The notes under the pieces: generated by a model
Seen by the model: the letters and a program-made list of their open reading frames with translations, nothing else
Told to the model about the DNA's origin: nothing
Database searches by the model: none
Assembly (NCBI GenBank): GCA_030522415.1
Contig: CM060112.1
Location: 1,258,001-1,322,000 of the forward strand
Length of the DNA stretch: 64,000 nucleotides
Direction: 5' to 3'
From: Channallabes apus
Lineage: Eukaryota; Chordata; Actinopteri; Siluriformes; Clariidae
Program-made: the position numbers and the translations under genes
Shown: in pieces, positions 54,111-64,000 of the stretch
Numbering within the stretch: the first letter of the stretch is position 1
Layout: every line of letters begins with the position of its first letter

Positions 54111-55486
54111 GTAAGTGTCATATGTTAACAAGAGTGTGGTACCGTTAATTGTAAGATGGCGGGCAAGTTGTTTGCGATGTAGAACCTGGGCGGATATTAT
54201 GCAAATATGTTACGTAGTGACGTGGATCCCTAACAGAAAAATTTTAATTGCTAACGACTCTAACGATGTGAGCCGACTTTTTTTTTTTTTTTTTTTTTTA
54301 AGTTGACAAAAACTTCATTTATTGTGCACTGTCGGCATGACAGATAGTGCAGATAGTTTATGTTCACATACAGCTACATGACGTGTAGATGCGGTCATAT
54401 TATTTCACCAGTTTTGACGCGTAGCTAATGTCTTAAAGTTTCACTCACATGACAGAAGTCCGATCTCTTTGTCTCTTGTAGTTTATCTGTCAGCATCAAA
54501 GAATCAACAGTTCATACAGTCGTCTTGAGTAAATCCACTGTGATTACAGACACCAGTTGCTGCATCTTGCAAATCTCTGACTTTTACAACAACCTATTTG
54601 CTGTATCTTGTAGATTACAATCTTGGCTTGGGTATCTAACAACACTCTTGTTGTTTCTTACATTCCCAGCTTACGTTAGCTTACGGTTACAACAACCTAG
54701 TTGCTGTATCTTACATTTCTAGCTTACCGGGAGCTCTCATTAGCTGACGGTCAAAGGCTTGTGTTTCCGTAGCCTTCCACATCTATACTGAACTCTCTAA
54801 CATATGACAGTCACACAAATGCATGTAATAGTAGAATGACATCACAGACCAACTTACGATTGTCAACTTATGATGCATGACTAAGAAATATAAAGCTTAT
54901 GGCTTATGTAGCAAGCTTAATGCTTTACTACTTAATAGAACAAGGTAGAATAAATGAAATAACAGCAAATAAAATAAACACAACAACAAATTCATAACAA
55001 GTGCGATATGGCACTTACATGACGCACTGCATGAAAGATCATATTTGAAAGAGCATAATAAGGGCACTTTAATCTCTCCTTCTGGACACATCTTACCCTC
55101 TATTTTTCTTCATTTTTCAATTTTTCCAGGTACCCTGCTGACCAACGGTACAGTACCTAAGGAGGTCGGTTGGTAACCCGGTCCTCGAGCGATCCGGTAT
55201 GGAAATCTTTTTCATAATCCACATATTGATTTGGCACATGTTTTATGCTGATGCCCTTCCTGACAAAAGCTTCCTCATTTATTCAAGTTTGGCACCGACA
55301 CTAAGACTACACTGGATTATGCAACCTCAGTAGCTGAGCAACATAGCTTTTTTGGAATATTAAATAATTATGACCAATCCTGAGAGAAAAATATTTGTTT
55401 AGCTTTTTAGAAATGTATCAAAGATTGTTAATCAATATGAATCATTGTTAAAATGACTGAATCATTGATTTTGTTGTCTTTCCTAG
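54111..55486 (+). other. Spacer and intron before ZF-D
   Basis: No further gene is seen. A T run lies at 54281-54299. A short degenerate triplication at about 54550-54720 repeats ACAACAACCTAxTTGCTGTA and ATCTT motifs. The acceptor TTGTCTTTCCTAG ends at 55486; bases 55487-55545 would be 5' UTR. Confidence 0.45.
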
Positions 55487-55545
55487 TCCTTCATGTTTTC
55501 CCTTATGTCTATATCCTTTTATATCCCTCCACATCAGATCCAGCT

Positions 55546-56601
55546 ATGTTGAAGTCAGTAGAGATTAAATGTGACAACTTGGAGAGAACAGAGAGCTCCA
55601 GTGGTCACAGAAGTTCATCTGATACTTTCCACACTAACACCTCTCACAACCAAATGCAGAAACATTATCATCAGTGTCCAAATACTGGCAAGAGTAAAAT
55701 AAGAACTCTAAAGAAACACCAACAGGTTAATTCAGGAGAGAAGCTACATCAGTCTTCAGAGTGTGGGAAGAGTATTACACAAAGCAGCTGTCTACTGAAA
55801 CACCAGCGTGTTCACACAGGAGAGAAGCCATATGAGCGCTCAGAGTGTGGAATGAGCTTTAACGAGAGGGGGAATCTCAAAAGACACCAGTGGATTCACA
55901 CGGAAGGGAAACGATATCAGTGCTCAAAGTGTAGCAAGAGTTATACCGAGAAAAGAAATCTCATAATTCATCAGCGCATTCACACGGGAGAGAAACCGTA
56001 TCAGTGCTCATACTGCGGGAAGAATTTTAACCAAAGAGGCAACCTCCAACAACACCAGCGTATTCACACTGGTGAGAGGCCGTATCAGTGCTCCGAGTGT
56101 GGCAAGAGGTTTAGTGTTCGAACCAACTTTCAGCAACACCAGCGCATTCACACTGGAGAGAGGCCGTATCAGTGCTCTGAGTGTGACAAGAGTTTCACTA
56201 ATCACAGTAATCTCAAGCAACACCAGCGTCTTCACACAGGCGAGAAGCCGTTTCAGTGCTTAGAATGTGGGAGGAGTTTTAACCAAAGGGTTAAGTTCCG
56301 ACATCACCAGTGGATTCACACAGGGGAAAAACCGTATCAGTGCTCACAGTGTGGGAAGGGTTTCACTTGGAAAGTTACTCTTGTAAAACACCAGCGCATT
56401 CACACAGGAGAGAAGCCGTATCAATGCTCACATTGTTGGAAAAGTTTTACTGAGAGTGGGAATTTCTTAAATCACCAGCGCATTCACACCGGAGAGAAGC
56501 CGTATCAGTGTTCAGAGTGTGGTAAGAGTTTTAGCACAAGGGGTAATCTGCAACGACACCAGCGACTTCACACTGGAGAGAAAGCAAAGAGCTTTCAGTG
56601 A
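55546..56601 (+). CDS. ZF-D: C2H2 zinc-finger protein, 8 intact fingers
   Basis: A 351-residue protein. The open frame begins earlier (55453), but that lies before the acceptor at 55486; MLKSVEIKCDNLERTESS at 55546 is the paralogous start. This leader is the most diverged of the four (IKCD in place of IKCE). Three dead fingers follow: CPNTGKSK, a QSSECGKS with Cys to Ser, and an ERSECGMS with Cys to Arg. Eight intact C2H2 fingers come next, from QCSKCSKSY to QCSECGKSF, with regular TGEKPY/TGERPY linkers, ending HTGEKAKSFQ. Nuclear DNA-binding role inferred from the family. It is the shortest member, with decay at the N-terminal side. Confidence 0.9.
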   Translation: MLKSVEIKCDNLERTESSSGHRSSSDTFHTNTSHNQMQKHYHQCPNTGKSKIRTLKKHQQVNSGEKLHQSSECGKSITQSSCLLKHQRVHTGEKPYERSECGMSFNERGNLKRHQWIHTEGKRYQCSKCSKSYTEKRNLIIHQRIHTGEKPYQCSYCGKNFNQRGNLQQHQRIHTGERPYQCSECGKRFSVRTNFQQHQRIHTGERPYQCSECDKSFTNHSNLKQHQRLHTGEKPFQCLECGRSFNQRVKFRHHQWIHTGEKPYQCSQCGKGFTWKVTLVKHQRIHTGEKPYQCSHCWKSFTESGNFLNHQRIHTGEKPYQCSECGKSFSTRGNLQRHQRLHTGEKAKSFQ

Positions 56602-56819
56602 CACAAACACAGTAAAGAATAAAAATATGCTAAAAAGTTCCTTGCAGAAATTATGTGAATCAGCTTGGTTTATTATAAATGTTTATTTTGAACCACTTCA
56701 TAGATATTTGGGGCATTAATTTGATGACCATCCAGTTGTACTTATTGTATATTAAAAAAGTTGATACAAGATGGAAATTGAAACCAAAAAGAAGTCATCT
56801 GTAAAATCTCTACCTTGTA
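56602..56819 (+). other. 3' UTR of ZF-D
   Basis: Shares TTTATTxTAAATG, ACTTCATAGA and GGGGCATTAATTTGATGA with the ZF-A 3' UTR. AATAAA-like words occur near 56618 (AAGAATAAAAATA). Confidence 0.6.
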
Positions 56820-58300
56820 CTATATTGAAAATACAACAACTACTCATTATTTGATGATTTATCATGTGAACCTAATTGTTTGTATAGATTCACTCATTTC
56901 TAATCTGGTGCCTGTAACATTTTCCAAAAGAATTGGAACAGTTGACTTCTTTGTCATCACTGTGTAACATCACCATTTCTATTAATAACCTTTTAAGCAT
57001 TTGAACACTGCAGAGACAAGTTAGGCTAGTGGCATTTCCCCATTCTTCCATTAAGCAGGTCTTCGATTCATAATGTGCCACACAGTCTCAAAAGAAGACA
57101 GGTCAGTGTAGTAGCCTTACTCTGCATGTGTAATCTGAGAAGAATGAGGTTTGGTGTTGTCCTGCTGTTGTGTTACTCCAAAAAGAACATATTTCTGCAT
57201 TAATGCCCTCACAGATGTGCAGTTTACCCCAGCCATGTGCTGATGACAGCATGGATGCTTCATTTCCTCTTTGACCCAGAGAACTCGAGAGCTGTTTCTA
57301 ATAGTTTCCAAAAACTATTAGAAATGTTGACTCGAATCCAGGTTATCACGTTCCCCATGTGCCCCTGTCCATCTCAGAGAATACCGAGCGAGAGAAGTCT
57401 TTCATGTCCCTGCTCATTATTGATGTATGGCTTCCTTAAGTGTTAAGTTAAGGGAAGCGGTCTGGGAAGAGATTCCGCTCCCTAAAGGCCAACACAGAGA
57501 GGCTGAGGAGGAGCTTCTTCCCGCAGGCGATAAGGTCTCAATCACACCTCCACACAGGACTAATAACATCTTTTAAGCTCACAACACTGACTGGACAATC
57601 ATGGACACATTCATACACACTTGCACTAAATACTCATACATCTGGACAATTGCACATGACACCTTTCATGCATATTTGCACAACCACTGACACTTTAATT
57701 CTATATACATATATACTCTACCCTATATTTCTATATTTTTGCAATATTTTATTATGCCCTTATTGTACAGTTAATTTTACTAGTTAAAATTATTTCTTTA
57801 GTATTTCCTTTTTATTGATTATTTATTTTACGTACAAGCTTTTATTTTCTTTTTTTTTTTAAGGTCACTGGCGGTCGTATAAAGCATTTCACTGCATATT
57901 ATACTGTGTATGACTGTGTATGTGACTAATAAAATTTGAATTTGAAGTTGCTTTTGTAAATGCAGTAACGAGTTGTGTTAATGGACAAAGGTTTACCTGA
58001 GTATTCCTGAGCCCACATCATGATCTCCACTCTACAGAAGCGTGACAGTGTTGTCTAAAGGATTGGAGATCACGCGTATTCAGAAGTGGTTTTTAGCCCT
58101 TCCCCGTTACACAGTGAGATTTGATGGGCTTCCTTGAATTTCTTGATGATATTGTGTAGTGATGTTGGGTGATGTTATCCTTATTGGAGTATTGGATAAT
58201 TTGCTGATCTTTGCTCTAGAACTCAGCCTCTCTTTGAATCTCCTTTTATACAAGAACATAACTGGCTCACCTTTTTCTCACATAAGTGTGTTGACCTTGA
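56820..58300 (-). mobile_element. DNA transposon remnant split by a LINE
   Basis: Bases 56840-57440 and 57955-58170 resemble one decayed fish DNA transposon (CAATTCCAAxAxAATTGGAA-like, TCAAAAGAAGACAGGTCA, CACAGATGTGCAGTTTACCC, then TGAGTATTCCTGAGCCCACAT, TTCTTGATGATATTGTGTAG). I recognise the repeat but cannot name its superfamily. The LINE tail at 57456-57954 separates the two parts. Confidence 0.45.
57456..57954 (+). mobile_element. CR1/Rex-type LINE 3' end
   Basis: The + strand encodes GKRFRSLKANTERLRRSFFPQAIRS, the end of a LINE ORF2. An untranslated tail with TTTGCACAACCACTGACACT and the end TGTGACTAATAAAATTTGAA follows. 5'-truncated to 0.5 kb. Confidence 0.65.
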
Positions 58301-58342
58301 AAACTATAACTGTACTGGGCTTTGGGGGGAAAAGCATGATGG

Positions 58343-58459
58343 GGCCAGGGGTAGCTCAGTGGTTAAGGCATTGGACTACGGTTCAGAAGATCCCAGGTTC
58401 AAACCCCACAACCACCAAGCTGCCGCTTAACCCCCTTAACCCTCAACTGCTCAGATGTA
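58343..58459 (+). mobile_element. tRNA-derived SINE, 3'-truncated
   Basis: GGGGTAGCTCAGTGGTTAAG (box A) and CCAGGTTCAAACCCCACAAC (box B) match the complement of the SINE at 61836-62038. Cut by the L2-C2 tail at 58460. Confidence 0.75.
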
Positions 58460-59149
58460 TTCAATTCAATTAAATTTTATTTATATAGCGCTTTTAACAA
58501 TGGTCATTGTCTCAAAGCAGCTTCACAAAAATTAAAGAAATTTAACAAAAAATAAATAAATAAATAATAATAATAATTATAGAAAAGAAAATAATTGGAA
58601 GTGTGGATGTGTGAGAAAAATGTGCAGATAATAATAATGAGACGAATGAATGAAATTTCTCTGATGAGCAAGCCAAGGGTGGCGTCGACGGTGGCAAGGA
58701 AAAACTCCCTGAGATGGCATTAGGAAGAAACCTTGAGAGGAACCAGACTCAACAGGGAACCCATCCTCATCTGGGTGATAACAGATAGAAATGATATAAC
58801 ATCTTGTGTGTTGTGCAGGTGAAAATTCAATATGACAGAAATTATTTAAATTGACATGAAGACCAGTTCAGCATAGGGACGAGTCAGTAGGTGCAGAGGG
58901 CAGATGAGGTCTGGATCACTGGAAGCACAGGAGCAGCATGTGTAGCTCCAACCATCATAAAGCTGAATCCAGCTGGAGCTGGTCCTTCTCTGGATGCCTC
59001 AGGAAACTCGCAGGGTCGGCCTTTGTCTACTGAAGCTGGCAAAATCTCCCGATGCCTCGGGATGGGTAGAGAAATACAGAACAGATGGGGAGAATTAGCG
59101 TAGTTGCCATTCGGTATAGGTGTACTGGAGTATGAGATTATGGGATGAG

Positions 59150-62100
59150 TTATGTGTATGCCAGATTAAAAAGATGCGTCTTGAGTCTACTTTTGAACTG
59201 AGAAACCGTGTCTGCTCCCCGAACACTGTCTGGAAGGCTATTCCAAAGCTTTGGAGCTAAATATGAAAAAGCCCTACCCCCTTTTGTAGATTTTGAAATT
59301 CTGGGAACTACCAGAAGTCCGGAGCTTTGTGATCTTAAGGCGCGTGGTGGATTGTAGCGCATCAGAAGACTGGTTAGGTATGTGGGAGCTAAACCATTTA
59401 AGGCCTTGTATGTAAGTAATACTATTTTGTAATTTATTCTAAATTGAACAGGTAGCCAGTGCAGGGATGATAATATTGGGGTTATATGATCATATTTTCT
59501 GGATCTAGTGAGAACCCTGGCAGCTGCATTTTGGATTAACTGAAGCTTGTTTATTGAGGATGCAGGACAACCACCTAGTAATGCATTACAATAGTCCAGT
59601 CTGGAGGTCATGAATGCATGAACTAGTTTTTCTGCATCAGATACGGATAAGATGTTCCTACGTTTAGCAATATTTCGAAGATGGAAAAAGGCTGTTTTTG
59701 TGATATTTGAAATGTGATTTTCAAAAGACAAGTTACTGTCTAATATTACGCCCAGGTCTTTTACTGCTGAGCTGGTAGTAACAGTACATCCTTCTAAGCG
59801 CAGGCTGAATTGTGAAAGCTGTTGTGTGCTGGTTTTTGGGCCAATAAGTAATATCTCTGTCTTATCTGAATTTAATAAAAGAAAGTTATTGGTCATCCAA
59901 TCTTTTATGTCCTGGACACACTCAGTTAATCTAGACAACTTGGGTATTTCGTCTGGTTTAGTTGAGATATATAATTGGGTATCATCAGCATAACAATGGA
60001 AACTAATCCCATGTCTTCTTATGATGTTACCCAAGGGAAGCATGTATATTGAGAACAACAGAGGTCCTAAAACTGACCCCTGTGGGACCCCATATTTCAC
60101 TGGCATTACACCAGACGGTTCTCCATTTAGATCTACAAAATGGTAGCGATCAGACAGGTAAGATCTAAACCATTTTAATGCCTGTCCCTGAATACCTATA
60201 TAATTTTGTAAGCGATCTATGAGAATATTATGATCTATAGTGTCGAATGCAGGACTAAGATTGAGCAGGACTAGCAATGAGATGCAGCCTTGGTCTGAAG
60301 CTAAAAACAAGTCGTTTGTAATCTTAACTAGTGCAGTTTCTGTGCTATGATGGAGCCTGAAACCTGACTGAAATTCTTCAAGGATGTTGTTATCCTGCAA
60401 GAATGTGCAAATTTGAGCTGATACTACTTTTTCTAGTATTTTTGATATGAACGGAAGGTTTGAAATCGGTCTGTAATTTGTTATTTCAATCGCGTCCAAA
60501 TTAGATTTTTTAAGAAGCGGCGTAATAACTGCTAACTTGAAAGGTTTAGGGACGTGACCTAGATGTAATGAAGAATTAATAATGTTTAGAAGTGGCTCTC
60601 CAACCGTAAGCATCACTTCTTTTAAAAATCTGGTTGGGATTGGGTCTTACAGGCACGTTGTTGATTTAGCCGAGGTGATGAGTTTATACAGCTCTTCCTG
60701 TCCTATACCTGTAAAGCACTGAAAATCTAAATGTGAAGCTATAGGCTGAACTGGATCGTGAGATACTATTAGAGGTTGAACCTCCATTATTTTCTTCCTG
60801 ATATTGTTGATTTTTTCATTAAAGAAGTCCATAAAGTCTTCACTTCTAAACTGTGATGGGATACTCTCTGCGGCCATCTTAGGTTTTGTTAGGCGAGCCA
60901 CTGTACTAAATAAGAACCTGGGATTGTTTTGGTTTCTTGCTATCAGTTGGCTAAGATGCTCAGTCCTAGCAGTTTTTAGAGCCTGTCTATAGCTGCACAT
61001 ACTGTCTTTATACGCAATTCGAAAAACTTCTAATTTAGTTTTCCTCCATTTTCGCTCGAGGTTACGGGTTGCTCTCTTTAGGGCGCGAGTATGACTGTTG
61101 TACCACGGTGCAAATGTTTTATCTCTGACTTTTTTTAATCTGATGGGAGCAACAGTGTCTAATGTACTGGTAAGAATAGTGCCCATGCTGATAGTCACTT
61201 CATCTAGATCATCTGCATTTAGGGGTCTAATAAGAAATTGGGACAGATCCGGCAGATTACTTTTGAATCTGTCTTTAGTAGTGGGATTCATATTTCTAAC
61301 AGATTGATAACGTGGGGAGACAGCTAATCTGTTCTATGGGTAGAGTATATGTCAGGAGGTGATGATCTGTGATATCATCACTTTGAGGTATGATCTCTAT
61401 ATTAGAGACATCTATACCATGGGATATAATTAAATCTAGCGTATGATTAAAGCGGTGAGTTGCTCCAATTATATTTTGCTTAACCCCAAAGGAATTTAGT
61501 AAATCCATAAATGTGAGTGCTAAAGCGTCGTTAACATCATCTACATGAATGTTAAAGTCTCCTACTATCAACACTTTGTCAGAGTTAACCAATAGGTCTG
61601 ATAGCAGATGTCCAAATTCTTTAAGAAAATCGCCATATGGCCCCGGGGGTCTGTACACGGTGGCCAGGGTAAAATATAGCAAGGGTTTATTACGTATTTC
61701 ATTTAGTGCAACATTAATGATAAGCACTTCAAATGAATTAAACCTGGGCCTTATTTTCTGGGTAACAGTGAGTACATCATTGTAGATAGTGGCGACACTA
61801 CCACCGCGACCAATTAGACGGGGCTCGTGCTTATACATTTACATTTAGGCATTTGGCAAATGCTCTTATCCAGAGCGACTTACATTTTTATCTCATTACA
61901 CAACTGAGCACTTGAGGGTTAAGGGCCTTGCTCAAGGGCCCAACAACTTGGCGGTTGTGGGGTTTGAACCTGGGATCTTCCGACCCGTAGTCCAGTGCCT
62001 TAACCACTGAGCTACCCCTGGCTAGCTACCCCCTCCCCCTTATAGAAATATCCTGACGGAGTAGACTCATTCAGACCAAAATATTCATTTGGTTTAAGCC

Positions 62101-62200
62101 AGGTTTCGGTGAGACAGAGTGCGTCAAGGCAATAATCTGAGATAATTTCATTAACAATAAGTGCTTTAGGCGCAAGGGATCTAATGTTGAGTAGTCCAAA
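59150..62200 (-). pseudogene. L2 C2 ORF2, disrupted
   Basis: Right to left: endonuclease start (LNIRSLAPKA, LCLTETW near 62190-62090), the SINE, endonuclease middle (GDFNIHVDD, 61838-61296), a frameshift near 61300, linker and RT start (61291-60647), a TAA at about 60633-60637 where C1 has a Leu codon, then RT with YADD and C-terminus (60616-59150). Close to C1 in sequence but inactive. Confidence 0.85.
61836..62038 (-). mobile_element. tRNA-derived SINE with teleost-type tail
   Basis: The - strand runs from GGGGTAGCTCAGTGG through GGTTCAAACCCC to GTCGCTCTGGATAAGAGC and TTTGCCAAATGCCTAAATG. The flanks CTTATA (61830-61835 and 62039-62044) form a target duplication within the L2 endonuclease coding region. 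Confidence 0.85.
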
Positions 62201-62225
62201 CTTTAGAGGTGGATTTTGACTACTT

Positions 62226-63261
62226 ATTTTGTAGTAGATTTATATTGGTTCAGTTTGACTGTGATACTTCTACACTGCTTGAACAATCAAAAGTTACACA
62301 CATTAATATTTTGTTGCCCTGGTTTTAGCTATAATTGTCATGGTATGCGGCATAGTCTCAATAACCATATTCAAATTCCCTAAATCTATTTCCAGAAAAC
62401 TTTTGCCTGATGTCTTTTGTTGATGAAAGGAGATTTAAACCACTCTGTAAAGTATTCTATTAATTCTTTCAGAAACTGACCCAGATTAATTTTGGCACCC
62501 TGGAATATGGCCGTGTCATAAGGAGAAAGACAATCTAAATATGTGAAAACCTGGTCATTGAGTACATTGGGGTCATCAGCTGATTTTCATTTTTCATCTA
62601 GACCTGAGCAAGTGAAGCAACCCTAAATGTAATTCCTTATTCTCAATTTTTATTTGGTTGTAAAAATGTCCCTAGCATCTAGCATTTGACATTCATAAGA
62701 GGTTATCGAGACAATGAAACCGGTGGTTCAATGTGCACACGTTATCAGGTGTAACTGTGTAAAACTGCATCATACACATAATAGAATATTATAGCCAATG
62801 AGAATCATGCACTGTATAATTAGAATAACAAAGGCCCCAAAAAAAGAGTCTTAATGGATACCACACTTAATAGAACCAAATAAAATTATCTATTTTATAT
62901 TTGGTTCACATCAAATTCCCAAAAGTTGCATAAGGTAATAATAATTGACTGATTCCTGCATTGTTGCTGTTTTGAAACATTTGCATAGCATGAGTTGATT
63001 ACCTGATGCCTAGCAAAATGCCTTTTGTCTTCCTCTAGAACTCCTGCTTGACAGTTGTCACATAGAAATAATCGACCATGGTGCAACCTACTGTAGATAT
63101 CATCCTAGAGTATATTATTCTCATATAACAATGTGTTTTTCCCCTCAAGGAAAAGGTGGAAAGGTGCTGTATTTTACAGCTGACTCATTTTTAATTCATC
63201 TTTATGTATTACCGAATTGTGGTTGTTAACTGTTTGATAATTAGGTGATTTATCTGTTCTA
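62226..63261. other. Spacer with an old Tc1-type relic
   Basis: Bases about 62480-62625 align with 18320-18470 (CTGGAATATG, GTGAAAACCTGG, TTGAGTACATT, TCTAGACCTGAG). No gene is seen elsewhere in the stretch. Confidence 0.45.
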
Positions 63262-63572
63262 ACATAGTAGTTAGTACTGTGGCTTTGCACCCCTAAGGTT
63301 GTGGATTCAACTCCCGCCTACGGGTCTGTGTGTGGAGTTTGCATGTTTCTGTTCGGCAGGTTCCCTCCGGGTACTCTGGTTTTCTCCCAATGTCCAAAGA
63401 CATGCAAATTAGTCTAATTGGTAATGTCAAACTGCCCGAATTGTGTGAGACCTACAATGGATTGCCACCTTGCTCAGGGTGTACCCCACCACGTGCCCGA
63501 AGTCTCCTGGGGTTGGCTCATGCCTCCAGTAACCCAGTACAGGAGAAATGCTATGGAAATGAATGAATGAAT
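63262..63572 (+). repeat. Interspersed teleost repeat, longest copy
   Basis: AGTTAGTACTGTGGCTTTGC with a box-B-like GTGGATTCAACTCCC, then TGTGTGGAGTTTGCATGTT, CTCCCAATGTCCAAAGACAT, GCTCAGGGTGTACCCC and a (GAAT)n tail. Fragments of the same repeat occur at 10451-10575 and 13605-13760. Confidence 0.65.
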
Positions 63573-63785
63573 ATGTTCTAAAATATTGTTCCCTTATCAA
63601 TTTACTTACTCTTTCTTAACGCTAGAGGAAGCGCGACAGATTATTCCTCCAGGGTTTGAAAACTTGGGAGCCTTAGGTTGTGAGGAACATCATTTATTTC
63701 ACAGCCAGAACTACAGGTGAAATTTTTGTGAAAAGCACTCGAGTTCAGGTGCGTTCTGTTTCCGTGAAACGTGATTGGACTTAAT

Positions 63786-64000
63786 TGATTGGACAATCCT
63801 CCAACAGATGGCGCTGTAAGCCTCCCTTTTTTCTACCAGGAGCAGAAATGTATATTTGCATCGGTCATTTTCTCAGTAATATCCTGCTTATAGTTTCGAA
63901 TGGTTGTAGCGCTGCAGAAATAAAGTATAGTTAAATGGAGGTATATTTCCTGACAGACTGGCAGCACTTTCTGACACGATTTTAACTTTGTCAGAATAGA
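63786..64000 (+). promoter_or_regulatory. Diverged promoter-like module, possible next zinc-finger gene
   Basis: AATCCTCCAACAGATGGCGCTGTAAG at 63795-63820 parallels the AATCCTCCAGTAGG... start of module copies 1 and 3, including a CTCF-like core at 63801-63814 (CCAACAGATGGCGC, one mismatch) and a following AGGAGCAGAAATG. No donor identical to the other modules is reached before the window ends. Confidence 0.35.

Larger units (their letters stand above)
58460..62225 (-). mobile_element. L2 LINE C2 with SINE inside
   Basis: Same family as C1 but longer, reaching the start of the endonuclease (FGLLNIRSL near 62190). A SINE sits at 61836-62038. The coding frame is broken by one nonsense and at least one frameshift. 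Confidence 0.85.

Noticed and set aside
363..56601. KRAB-zinc-finger assignment
   Set aside because: No KRAB-like sequence is seen in the leaders; the coding exons start only about 40 residues before the fingers. The upstream exon found is non-coding.

Overview
The window is nuclear DNA of a vertebrate, almost certainly a teleost fish. The evidence is intron-containing C2H2 zinc-finger genes, fish-type Tc1 transposons, several L2/CR1-type LINEs, an L1/Tx1-like LINE, hAT elements, a chromodomain-bearing Ty3/Gypsy element and tRNA-derived SINEs with teleost-type tails. An otophysan such as a catfish would fit the repeat mix, but that is a weak inference.

The genes that look like host genes are four C2H2 zinc-finger paralogues, all on the + strand: ZF-A (363-1556), ZF-B (14206-15576), ZF-C (27560-28852) and ZF-D (55546-56601). 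Each is read from one large coding exon preceded by a splice acceptor. All begin with the same short leader containing EIKCE/EIKCD, which also fits a SUMO consensus (psi-K-x-E/D). A run of 8-13 intact fingers joined mostly by TGEKPY-type linkers follows. Their 3' UTRs are homologous, and the DNA downstream of ZF-A and ZF-B is also related, so whole gene units were duplicated in tandem.

A second module occurs upstream of ZF-B, ZF-C and ZF-D: a near-identical non-coding exon ending in AAG|GTAAGT (8849-9076, 23463-23575, 46393-46620). About 60 bp after each donor starts a 43-bp minisatellite (9134-10450, 23633-25694, 46678-47100). Every unit carries the inverted repeat GCACTA-GAACA-TAGTGC, whose half-sites are fused as TAGTGCACTA at the head of each array. 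This promoter, exon and intronic array around an amplifying zinc-finger family is the most interesting system here. A diverged promoter-like sequence at 63786-64000 suggests a further gene beyond the right edge.

Most of the rest is nested transposons. 2442-8700: palindromic TA-flanked element, broken Tc1, ERV/Gypsy-like LTR and gag fragment inserted in a LINE, SINE. 10450-13790: decayed retroelement pol. 15767-18104: hAT composite. 29010-29921: Tc1 derivative. 30328-40564: three retroelements abutting (L2 fragment, Gypsy, L2 with an intact 989-aa reverse transcriptase ORF). 41234-46385: LINE interrupted by an L2 that carries a 1.46-kb minisatellite inside its own tail, followed by an I-type LINE. 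47101-53916: old LINE holding a hAT, a SINE and another L2. 56820-62225: DNA transposon split by a LINE, then an L2 split by a SINE. Target-site duplications allow parts of this to be ordered in time.

The zinc-finger genes plausibly act as transposon-directed or developmental repressors, as is known for other expanding C2H2 families, but nothing in the sequence shows their targets.
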